Shown here piece by piece: positions 1-6,531 of a stretch of 7,992 nucleotides of DNA (the stretch's first letter is position 1; every line of letters begins with the position of its first letter). The position numbers and the translations under genes were made by a program. Below the pieces are notes generated by a model, which saw only the letters and a list, made by a program, of their open reading frames with translations, was not told the DNA's origin and did not search any database. Where the stretch lies: contig JAWPNA010000028.1 of NCBI GenBank assembly GCA_045402695.1, positions 1 through 7,992 of the forward strand, read 5' to 3'. The stretch is from JAWPNA01 sp045402695 (GTDB taxonomy: Bacteria > Acidobacteriota > Polarisedimenticolia > JACPZX01 > DASXTC01).

Positions 1-2892
1 GATCGGGCCGCTGCACACAGGACAGCGAGTTTGGTATTTCGCTTTGATCGTTGGAAGAGCCGACGAAGGTAGTCCCTGTACCCGTTTCCCTGCGCGCGCG
101 TCCTCGGAGGGGGTCTTGGCCTTCCGCTCGCCCGCCTCGGCTATCCGAGCATCGATCTCCGACTTCGTGGGGATCGGCGGCGCTGAGGTAACCAGCGCAG
201 ACTCCCTGAGGAAAGGACTTGGCTCGCCCGTCGAGACGACCATCAATCGATCCTTCGAACGGGTCATCGCCACATAGGCAAGCCGACGTTCATCCTCGAC
301 TGCATTCGCGAACTCATCCTCACTTCCCGCCTGCGCTAGGGTTCGAAAGTGGGGCATCTGATTGGCGTCCGCCCCGAACAACACCACCGTTTCCCACTCG
401 CGGCCCTTCGCGCCGTGGATGGTGGAAAGCTCGATAGCGCTTGCGTCATCCGCGATGGCGAGGCCCGACGCTCTGGCTTCCAGAGTTGTCACGAAATCGG
501 CAATGCTGGAGTCTCCGCCCAATTCCTCGAGATCTTGAAGTGCCTCAACCTCGACTTGGTCGTGAGGAGACATCAGCTCCACGCTGGAGTAGTGGCGATC
601 GAGCCCGCCTGACGTGCGCAAAAGCCGAACAGCTGCCGCCGCCGAAGCCGAGGCTGCGATTCGGCTGACAAGCGTTCCCCATTCCTTTATCTTGGGCCGC
701 CGCCACTCATCCTCGCCCGCGATCGCGATTCCCATGACCGCTTCCTCGGGTGGGATGCCATGGCGAAGTCGAGCCACCAGGTCTGCCTCAGCCTCCCGTG
801 GTAGGTACCGGTTCGGCACCCGGAACGATTGCCGGATGTCCTCGTCGCTGGCTTCCAAGGGAGCAGATGCTGCGCGCAGGTATGCCAGTGCCGTCTCCTC
901 AGCGCCGGTGGGACGAAACGCGTTCTCGGGCGCCCGCACCGGAACATGAGCCTCGACGCACGCGCGGACCACCTCTCGGAGAAGCCGGCTCGTACGCGCG
1001 AGAACGACGATGGATTCGGGGCTCGTCGCTTCGCCCAAGATTTCAGCAACTGCCTTGGCGCCGTTCGACAGACCCTCGACCCTGAGGAGCTCGATGCTTT
1101 GACCACTCCCCGAACTGGGTCTCGGCGCAATCACCTTCGGGAACCGCCGCCGGTTGTTCTCGATCAGCTGCTGGGCGGCCGCGGTGATAGCCGGTGGGCA
1201 CCGATATGAGGTCTGGAGCAGGATGCGCTCGAGCCCCGGGTACACGGTATCGAGATTGACAATGCGCTCCACGCTTGCCCGCCGCCAGGAATAGATGCAT
1301 TGGTCCTCGTCGCCGACGACGAACAGTGCATCCTCGGGAGCCGCGACCAGCCGGATCAGCAACTCCTGTGCCGGCTCGATGTCCTGGTACTCGTCCACGA
1401 GGATGCATTCCCACCGCTCCTGCCAGCGTTCTCTCGTGGCCGAGTCGTCCTGAAGCAGGTGCACCGCTTTGAGGATCAGGTCGTCGAAATCGAGACGGTC
1501 CGCCTCCTCCAGATGCTGTTCGTAGAGTCGGTAGATTTCAGCGGCCGTTGCCTCACGCGGGTCGCTCGCTCGCCGCGCGGCAGACTCCGGATTGCACATC
1601 TCGGCGAGCTTGTAGTTCGAGACGAGCTCACTGGCAAGCGGCGCATCGAGCCAAACGCCATCTTCGACGGTCTCCATCGCCTGTCGGGCAAGCCGTCGCC
1701 ACTGGCCGTAGGAGGCAGGGCCGATCTCTCTGCGGAGGAGACCCTCCGCCTCGAGGATCATTCTCCCCAGCGCGTGGAAGTTACGCACGATCACACCGTC
1801 GACACCGACCTTCGTCAGTCGTTCCTCGAGTTCCTCTCGCGTGGCACGGTTGAAGGTGGAGCAGAGGATCCGACCCGAAGGCACACCGCGGGCGAGCAAC
1901 TCCTGGACCCGGGCAATGATCGTCGCGGTCTTGCCTGAGCCAGCGGGCGCAATGACCTGAACAACGCCATCATGCGCGTCGACCGCTCGCCGTTGGTCAT
2001 GATCCAACCCTCGCTGCCAGGCGGTGGTAGGTCGGAGTCGGCTCTCGGCCGGTATCGGCACTGTCGCTTCGGGTATCGGGTCTCGTCGGAGCAGCCAGTC
2101 GAGCAAGCGTTGCCACCACGAGCGGGATTCCATCTCAGATAGTAGTTCGGAGTATGTCGCCAGGCTGTTGCGCGAGTCGAGGATTGTGGCGATGCGGTCC
2201 GCGATGCCTGCAGCATCTCGGTGGATATCGGAGCCCCAATACCTGAGCACCTCCCAGCCGAGGCTCCTCAGGTGCTTATCCCGCGCCGCGTCGCGATCGG
2301 CATCGTGCCAGCGACGCCCGTCCGCCTCCACGATGACGCGCTGTTCTGTGAACGCGAAGTCGACCCTGTAGGGTCCTATCCCGTGCTGCGACGAGGGACT
2401 CAGTCCCGCTTCGCGCATAGCGCTGAGCAGCCGCGACTCGATAGGGGTTAGTGGCGGAAGGCCATCCCGTTCGGTGCGCAGATAGCGATCCGCAAGGAAC
2501 ACAAGCCGTTCGAAACTCCATGGATAGCCGATAACCGGCTCCGCTAGCTCCCACGGCTTCAGTTCTTCGAGCCTTTGATCAACGCCGAGGAACAACGTCC
2601 GATTGCGGCGGAACGCCGGTTCAACCAGATACGCATACAGAATCCCGATGTCCCCCGCCGTTCGTGCCGGCACGCCCAACACTGCTACTCGGGGACTTGC
2701 ATCGAAGATTGCGAGCAGATCTTGCGCAGCGTTTTGAACCGACGATCTGTTTGCTGACTGCGTGATTGCCGATTCGATGTAGCGGTGCCGAAGCTTCCCG
2801 AATTGACGGACGTCGAAGCCGCTCTTTTTGAGCTCGCGCTCAGGCGGTGGACTAGTCGTCCACACGAGCCGTGGCCCCGTCTCTGTATCCAT
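1..2892 (-). CDS. DUF559-type nuclease fused to UvrD/PcrA-like SF1A helicase (C-terminus cut by window edge)
   Basis: One frame stays open for 964 codons and runs off the left edge, so the stop is not seen. Residues about 155-240 look like a DUF559/Vsr-like PD-(D/E)XK endonuclease: D178, then VIVEADG with E189 and D191, then W195-H196. From about 296 a full superfamily 1A helicase follows: Q motif LDHDQRRA (Q300), Walker A APAGSGKT (K321), Walker B DEYQD (500-504), GDEDQCIYSWRRA (527-539), SYRCPP (R564), HGAKGREWE (826-834) and YVAMTRSKDRL (R878). Near the edge CPVC (C957, C960) looks like the start of a zinc ribbon. Residues 1-150 match nothing I know. The family unwinds DNA 3'-to-5' by ATP hydrolysis; the fused nuclease suggests coupled unwinding and cutting (inference). 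The upstream HIRAN gene ends 11 bases before the ATG, so the two are probably cotranscribed. The start is uncertain: no clear ribosome site precedes ATG 2892, and GTG 2865 is an alternative. The helicase call is near certain; the nuclease call is strong. Confidence 0.95.
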   Translation of the reverse strand, partial: MDTETGPRLVWTTSPPPERELKKSGFDVRQFGKLRHRYIESAITQSANRSSVQNAAQDLLAIFDASPRVAVLGVPARTAGDIGILYAYLVEPAFRRNRTLFLGVDQRLEELKPWELAEPVIGYPWSFERLVFLADRYLRTERDGLPPLTPIESRLLSAMREAGLSPSSQHGIGPYRVDFAFTEQRVIVEADGRRWHDADRDAARDKHLRSLGWEVLRYWGSDIHRDAAGIADRIATILDSRNSLATYSELLSEMESRSWWQRLLDWLLRRDPIPEATVPIPAESRLRPTTAWQRGLDHDQRRAVDAHDGVVQVIAPAGSGKTATIIARVQELLARGVPSGRILCSTFNRATREELEERLTKVGVDGVIVRNFHALGRMILEAEGLLRREIGPASYGQWRRLARQAMETVEDGVWLDAPLASELVSNYKLAEMCNPESAARRASDPREATAAEIYRLYEQHLEEADRLDFDDLILKAVHLLQDDSATRERWQERWECILVDEYQDIEPAQELLIRLVAAPEDALFVVGDEDQCIYSWRRASVERIVNLDTVYPGLERILLQTSYRCPPAITAAAQQLIENNRRRFPKVIAPRPSSGSGQSIELLRVEGLSNGAKAVAEILGEATSPESIVVLARTSRLLREVVRACVEAHVPVRAPENAFRPTGAEETALAYLRAASAPLEASDEDIRQSFRVPNRYLPREAEADLVARLRHGIPPEEAVMGIAIAGEDEWRRPKIKEWGTLVSRIAASASAAAAVRLLRTSGGLDRHYSSVELMSPHDQVEVEALQDLEELGGDSSIADFVTTLEARASGLAIADDASAIELSTIHGAKGREWETVVLFGADANQMPHFRTLAQAGSEDEFANAVEDERRLAYVAMTRSKDRLMVVSTGEPSPFLRESALVTSAPPIPTKSEIDARIAEAGERKAKTPSEDARAGKRVQGLPSSALPTIKAKYQTRCPVCSGPI

Positions 2893-2903
2893 AACGAGAC
2901 GTA

Positions 2904-3332
2904 CTACATCCCGGAGTTACGCCGCGACAGCCCTTCTCGCGAGGACACATCGAAGTCGCGTGGGTCGTGGCGAAGAAATACGCCCAGAAGGCCAGGGCCG
3001 TCAGCACGAATGCCACCCCCCGCGATAACTCCGCCGAGTGCGATTGGCCGCCCGTACGACGATTCGAGAGCGAGCAGTCCGGGCCTGTACCGCGCCGCAT
3101 CTGCTCGGGCGAGGTATCCAACTCTCAGACCGTCGATCCAGATCGAGACGGCGTTCGGGTCGAAGGGATTGTCCATCTCGGCCCTCATCACCGCGACGAT
3201 TTCGACTCGGACGCGGTTCCGAGCGTCCCCCCCGATGACCTGACGCAAGGCATCCTGGTAGTACGACTCCCCAACCACCTGGAGTCCGACGTTGCCCTGG
3301 CGAATCTCGACGCCCGTGCCGGTTGGCGCCAT
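2904..3332 (-). CDS. Small HIRAN-domain protein
   Basis: A 142-residue protein, most of it one HIRAN domain (about residues 18-90). Visible hallmarks are VVGESYYQ (19-26), the conserved DNPFDPNAV block (54-62) and IDGLRVGYLAR (66-76). HIRAN is known from HLTF/Rad5-type proteins, where it binds single-stranded DNA 3' ends, and it also occurs as stand-alone bacterial proteins. The C-terminal part includes GLLGVFLRHDP, a type of ending I recall from short actinobacterial HIRAN proteins. No catalytic residues are expected. Three methionines compete for the start (3359, 3350, 3332); 3332 is preferred because AGAAGGTGG lies 4 bases upstream, and the longest form would have 151 residues. Its stop is 11 bases before the helicase ATG, so it probably works with the nuclease-helicase, perhaps by recognising DNA ends (inference). 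A 7-base G run (plus strand 3227-3233) is in frame. Confidence 0.88.
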   Translation of the reverse strand: MAPTGTGVEIRQGNVGLQVVGESYYQDALRQVIGGDARNRVRVEIVAVMRAEMDNPFDPNAVSIWIDGLRVGYLARADAARYRPGLLALESSYGRPIALGGVIAGGGIRADGPGLLGVFLRHDPRDFDVSSREGLSRRNSGM

Positions 3333-3336
3333 CCGG

Positions 3337-3345
3337 CCACCTTCT
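3337..3345 (-). promoter_or_regulatory. Ribosome binding site deciding the HIRAN start
   Basis: Read on the minus strand the bases are AGAAGGTGG, 4 bases before ATG 3332. No comparable purine-rich site precedes the ATGs at 3350 or 3359, so this site favours the shorter protein. Confidence 0.5.
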
Positions 3346-3460
3346 GCCATCCGATCCATGTGACAGAAGTCGACAGTCCCAGGCCCTCGCTTGAGCGGGC
3401 GGTCGAGCCGGCGCCTGCTCAGGCAGAATTGACGCGGTCACCGCCAGGACGTCCTCCCCC

Positions 3461-3990
3461 TCAGGAGGCGACGTGCTCTGCCTGGTCGAGGATTGGACCG
3501 TAACTCTGGGGCATCCTCGATGGGGCCAAGAGGACATCGAGCAGTTGGCTCAGACGTCCGGTACTTGCGCCTAAGAGGCGCGCGTGGCGCTCGTGTTCGG
3601 GGGCGGACCAGCCTGTAGGCGAGTGCGTCCTCGTCACCCTCGGCCATGGGAACGAAACTCGTCCAATCTCGCGCGGTCCCGGTCGATAGGGCGCCTGCAG
3701 ACGTTGCACGGAATCGGCGGGTTGCCGTAGCTCCTGATGGAGCTGCACAGGTAGTCAAATGGCTCGGGTCCGATACGATAAATCCACAGGTCGCTCGACT
3801 TCCCTGCCGCTAGGCGGAACCACACCTCTGGGTCGGTGCGGTGCCATCCAAGGCGGCGGTCCCGTGATCCGCTCACGCTCTGCCGGGAACCAGGCCTCAT
3901 CGGACGGTGGATCATCGCCGCAACGCTTGCCGGCGTCCGGGCGCCCGAATGGGATCCGTTCAGTTGGAGGGCGGCACCTTTCTCCCGGCC
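3461..3990 (-). pseudogene. Unrecognised CxxC-containing gene split by at least two frameshifts
   Basis: No single frame covers this stretch, but protein-like, G/C3-rich reading continues by hopping frames. From about 3990 to 3850 the frame whose triplets start at plus-strand positions of residue 2 modulo 3 reads SDEAWFPAERERITGPPPW and on to MAPHR. From about 3855 to 3640 the frame one base away reads DPEVWFRLAAGKSSDLWIYR, GPEPFDYLC and PIPCNVCRRPIDRDRARLDE, ending at TGA 3634-3636. From about 3640 to 3461 the first frame resumes with APEHERHARLLGASTGRLSQ and ends in DQAEHVAS. Two opposite indels would join these into roughly 175 residues. C-x12-C-x2-C in the middle segment could bind zinc. 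I do not recognise the family. There is no convincing start codon in the first segment; ATG 3999 in the other frame gives an R/S/G-rich, shadow-like N-terminus. It is the first leftward gene, upstream of HIRAN. Sequencing error or true decay cannot be told apart here. Confidence 0.5.
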
Positions 3991-4061
3991 TTGTCTCATT
4001 CGCCCGTTTCGTGGCAGTTTTGGTCTGCTAGAAAGTGTGTGTACATGCCTGGAAGGGGGCC
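3991..4061. promoter_or_regulatory. Divergent intergenic gap
   Basis: Leftward and rightward transcription must both begin in or near this stretch of about 70 bases if the leftward coding signal starts near 3990. I see no convincing -35/-10 pair for either direction. The only clear signal is the ribosome site at its right end. Assignment as a promoter region rests on gene orientation alone. Confidence 0.3.
4051..4059 (+). promoter_or_regulatory. Ribosome binding site of the first rightward nuclease gene
   Basis: GGAAGGGGG lies immediately before ATG 4062, with the GGAAGG core 5 bases from the start. It selects ATG 4062 over the in-frame GTG at 4035, which would add nine residues and has no such site. 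Confidence 0.65.
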
Positions 4062-5195
4062 ATGGCGAGATATGTACTGGTGAGGCAGGGTGGGGAGGAG
4101 ATATCCGTACCTGAGACGAATCTTCCCGCTGAGGCGATGCTGCACGATGCCCTCACGAACCATCCAGAGCTCCTGCCTACCGAGGACTTCGGTTTCGGAC
4201 GAACCGTGGTCATCGGCCGGGAAGCGAGCCTTGCCTCCGGATATGCGGACCTCGTCCTCATCGACGAGCGTGGACAGCTTTGCCTGGTCGAAGTCAAGAA
4301 GGAGGGCAACCCCGACACTCGGCAGGTCGTTGCGCAACTAGTCGACTACGCCGGTGCGATCTGGGGACAGTCGCTGGATGAATTCGAGCGGAGCGTCTTG
4401 GCGCCATTCGCCAAGTCAGAGCTAGGTGATTCATCGGTCTCCCTACGAGGGTTCCTCGAGGAACGATTCGGCTTCGAAGCCGACGTCTCCGACGAGGGCG
4501 AAGGCGCGAGGAGTCCGAACGATCCAATCGATTCCTTGGAGCTGGGGTTGAGCACGACGCTCGACAGCGGGAGGTTCGTGCTCGTCGTGGCGGCTCCCGA
4601 GATCCCTCCAGGCGTGCGACGCGCGATCGACTACCTGAACGCCCAGGGGATGAGGATGTTCGGCGTCGAGATCAGTTACTTCGCTGAACCCGCGGAGGTC
4701 TTCGTCCCTCGCATCGTCGTCACGCCACCGACTGAACAGCGATTGGGGGGAGCGAGGTCACTAGCTGAACCGGTGGATCGGGAGGCTTTCCTGACCTCAT
4801 TGGATCCGGATGTGAGTGTGTTCATCTCAGAATCGCTTGATCAGTCTGCAGAGCTCGGTGCGGAGGTGAGCTGGAGGCCGACAGGCCCAACTATCAAAGT
4901 CCGAAACGCGGCCAGAGCAGCAGCGGTCGCGCAGTTCGAGCAGCGACGTGCCTACCTTTTCCTAGCTCCCGCCGGCGGATTCTCAGACGACCTGTTCGAA
5001 CGATTCCGACTTCGCCTGAACGAGTTGGGTCTCGGCTTTGAAACCGAGGGCAAGGGCCTCCGACGAATCGACTTCGAATCGATCAACTCTCCCCACCAGC
5101 TCGGCGGGCTTCATAGCGTCATCCTTGACATGTGCGAGTCGATGCTGGCCGAGACACGGATCCCAGCGGTCCACATCGAACCTCCGCTCCAATGA
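4062..5195 (+). CDS. PD-(D/E)XK endonuclease, NucS/DUF91-like architecture
   Basis: A 377-residue protein with a clear PD-(D/E)XK nuclease core in its N-terminal third. E24 lies in the first helix (PAEAMLHDAL); GYADLVLID supplies the catalytic aspartate D63; LCLVEVKKEG supplies E77 and K79; and QVVAQLVDYA (from Q88) is the helix that usually follows in NucS/DUF91-type and other DNA-cutting members. The motifs predict metal-dependent DNA cleavage, but target and specificity cannot be read from sequence. Residues about 100-377 form a long C-terminal region, mixed in secondary structure, that I do not recognise; residues 158-170 are acidic and hydrophilic, perhaps a linker. There is no signal peptide or membrane segment, so it is likely cytoplasmic. 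The start follows a strong ribosome site. It is the first gene of the rightward group, divergent from the HIRAN-helicase genes. The frame is intact, including a 6-base G run at 4745-4750. Confidence 0.85.
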   Translation: MARYVLVRQGGEEISVPETNLPAEAMLHDALTNHPELLPTEDFGFGRTVVIGREASLASGYADLVLIDERGQLCLVEVKKEGNPDTRQVVAQLVDYAGAIWGQSLDEFERSVLAPFAKSELGDSSVSLRGFLEERFGFEADVSDEGEGARSPNDPIDSLELGLSTTLDSGRFVLVVAAPEIPPGVRRAIDYLNAQGMRMFGVEISYFAEPAEVFVPRIVVTPPTEQRLGGARSLAEPVDREAFLTSLDPDVSVFISESLDQSAELGAEVSWRPTGPTIKVRNAARAAAVAQFEQRRAYLFLAPAGGFSDDLFERFRLRLNELGLGFETEGKGLRRIDFESINSPHQLGGLHSVILDMCESMLAETRIPAVHIEPPLQ

Positions 5196-5291
5196 GCCTC
5201 GAAGGCGTGGACCGTGTGTCGCCGACGTAGAGCAATCGGGGGTGCGCGATGACGGAGTGCGGGGTCACATCCTCCTGAAGGGGCTTGGTGA
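5196..5291 (+). other. Short gap before the DUF6884 gene; lost start region?
   Basis: All three forward frames meet a stop here (TAG 5228-5230, TGA 5289-5291, TGA 5299-5301), so no frame links cleanly into the DUF6884 coding signal. GAAGGGG near 5277-5283 resembles a ribosome site and is followed by GTG 5288, but that frame stops after five codons. An ATG at 5192 overlaps the nuclease stop as ATGA yet opens only 12 codons. The pattern would fit a coupled start that has been disconnected by an indel. Confidence 0.35.
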
Positions 5292-5732
5292 TACCCGCTG
5301 AGTAACCCTAGGACCGGGCTAGTCGGGTGCGTTAAGCGGAAGCTCTCCCAAGCGGCACCCGCCCGTGACCTCGACACCTCCGCCCTATTCCTAGGTCGGC
5401 GTGCCTTCGTCGAGCGCAGCTGCAACCGCTGGTACATCCTGTCCGCGCTCTACGGGCTCGTTGAGCCGAGCCGCGTCCTGGAGCCCTACGACCTCGCCCT
5501 GAAGGATGTGTCCGCGACTGAGCGTCGAGCATGGAGCGCCATGGTTGATGAGGACCTCAAGCGAACTCTTGGGAACCTCGCTGGCATGACCTTCGAGATT
5601 CACGCCGGGACGGAGTACCGAGAGTTCGGGCTTCGTCAAGGGCTTGAACGAGAGGGGGCTCGGATCGAGATTCCCACGAAAGGACTTCGGATGGGAGAGC
5701 AGCTTTCGTTCTATGCAGGACAGCCGACATGA
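5292..5732 (+). CDS. DUF6884 family protein, start codon missing
   Basis: The open frame reads the features I recall for DUF6884: GLVGCVKRKL at the N-terminus, a DLDTSALFLGRRAF stretch, WYILSALYGLVEP, then LEPYDLALKDVSATERRAWS, and FEIHAGTEYREFGL with GARIEIPTKGLRMGEQL near the end. The recognised part begins at about 5319 and gives about 137 residues, close to a complete domain. The biochemical role of the family is not established to my knowledge; I would not assign an activity. No ATG, GTG or TTG occurs in frame between the preceding stop (5289-5291) and the conserved GLVGCVK; the first is GTG 5508, which would delete half the domain. So either the start has been cut off by a frameshift or CTG 5298 is used. 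Its stop overlaps the next ATG (ATGA at 5729-5732), so the two are translationally coupled. The family call is good; the 5' end is unknown. Confidence 0.72.
   Translation, partial: YPLSNPRTGLVGCVKRKLSQAAPARDLDTSALFLGRRAFVERSCNRWYILSALYGLVEPSRVLEPYDLALKDVSATERRAWSAMVDEDLKRTLGNLAGMTFEIHAGTEYREFGLRQGLEREGARIEIPTKGLRMGEQLSFYAGQPT
5717..5720 (+). promoter_or_regulatory. Ribosome binding site of the GIY-YIG gene
   Basis: AGGA, inside the end of the DUF6884 gene, lies 8 bases before ATG 5729. Together with the ATGA overlap it supports 5729 as the start and coupled translation. Confidence 0.45.
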
Positions 5733-6479
5733 CTCCATCGCCGGACCTCGAGAGCTTCTATGGGCTCATGTCCGAGCTCAGATTGCGAGTCGGGGGCTTC
5801 CGCTACCTTCGTGATAGCAGCGGCAGGATCACATGGCCGGAGCGAGGCATCTATTTGTTCTTCGATAACGATGAGCCGCGCGGGTCGGAAGAAGGACTTC
5901 GCGTCGTTCGAGTCGGTACCCATGCGCTCCGCATCGGGACTCATACGACGCTGTGGGGACGCCTCCACAACCACAAGGGGCACGAGGGAGGCAACCATCC
6001 GCGGCGGCAACCACCGTGGCTCGGTCTTTCGATTCCATGTTGGTGCCGCGATGTTGACCAGATCCGGCGAATCGCCTGAGCTTCTTCGGAGCTGGATGGA
6101 GACCGCACGTGCGAGCCCTGAGTACCAGGAGGCTGAAAAAACGAAATCGAGCACAGGGTGTCGCGCTACATCCGCGACCTGCCGCTTCTCTGGGTAGGCG
6201 TCTCAGATGAGCCGGGCCCATCGAGTGATCGCGGGATGCTTGAATCGAACTCGATCGCGCTCCTAAGTACCGAAGGCCACCTGGTTGATCCCCCCCCGGA
6301 GGGACTGGCTCGGTTGGAGCGCTCCGAGCAGCGCAATTTCACAGTCCGGGCTATGGAATGTCAATGAGGTGGGCAAGACGTACGACCCAACCTTCCTCGA
6401 GCGACTGGGCGAATGCATCAGCCAGGTGGGCACCATCCCTAGATTGAGCCCCTCGGAACAGGGCATCCCCTTCACCTAG
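5729..6479 (+). pseudogene. GIY-YIG-like nuclease gene broken by three frameshifts
   Basis: Three frames must be joined to read one protein. The first frame gives the N-terminus, with RGIYLFF (G40-I41-Y42), VVRVGTHAL in place of the YIG strand (V62-G63-T64-H65), and TTLWGRLHNHKG (R78) for the conserved arginine helix of GIY-YIG nucleases. Between 5998 and 6010 reading must move by one base (net +1 or -2) to give RGGNHRGSVFRFHVGAAML. At the A run 6136-6141 one base is missing, after which IEHRVSRYIRDLPLLWVGV and SSDRGMLESNSIALLS follow. At the C run 6290-6297 one base is extra, after which SQSGLWNVNEVG and a tail to TAG 6477-6479 follow. The repaired frame has 249 residues and no internal stop, and matches my recollection of an actinobacterial GIY-YIG-like family throughout. 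As it stands only about 90 residues of it can be made before out-of-frame reading to TGA 6077-6079. It could be decay or a homopolymer error. Confidence 0.85.
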
Positions 6480-6531
6480 GAATTGGCCCGACCTCACCGC
6501 GAATTCCCCGGGTTGCGCACTCCTCGTGGCG

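Noticed and set aside
1300..1938. 212-codon open frame on the plus strand opposite the helicase
   Set aside because: It lies wholly antisense to conserved helicase motifs (Walker B and GDEDQ), and its translation resembles no family; long antisense frames are common at this GC content.
2785..3243. Plus-strand open frame across the HIRAN/helicase junction
   Set aside because: Its translation is arginine/serine-rich and it spans the antisense of two recognised proteins.
1..3359. Gabija-type system (GajB-like UvrD)
   Set aside because: There is no OLD-family ATPase/TOPRIM (GajA) partner, and the helicase carries a DUF559 domain not found in GajB.
3446..3475. Inverted repeat CGTCCTCC / GGAGGCGACG as a terminator
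   Set aside because: The stem is short with a two-base bulge and no T tract follows in either direction.
3001..3537. 178-codon minus-strand frame overlapping HIRAN
   Set aside because: The part overlapping HIRAN is R/G-rich shadow sequence; only the 3370-3462 part looks coding and is reported separately.
5192..5230. 12-codon ATG frame overlapping the nuclease stop
   Set aside because: Too short, no family features; more likely a stranded start of the next gene than a real small protein.
5729..6479. Programmed ribosomal frameshifting in the GIY-YIG gene
   Set aside because: Three separate shifts of differing direction would be needed and the site near 6000 is not a slippery sequence; decay or read error is simpler.
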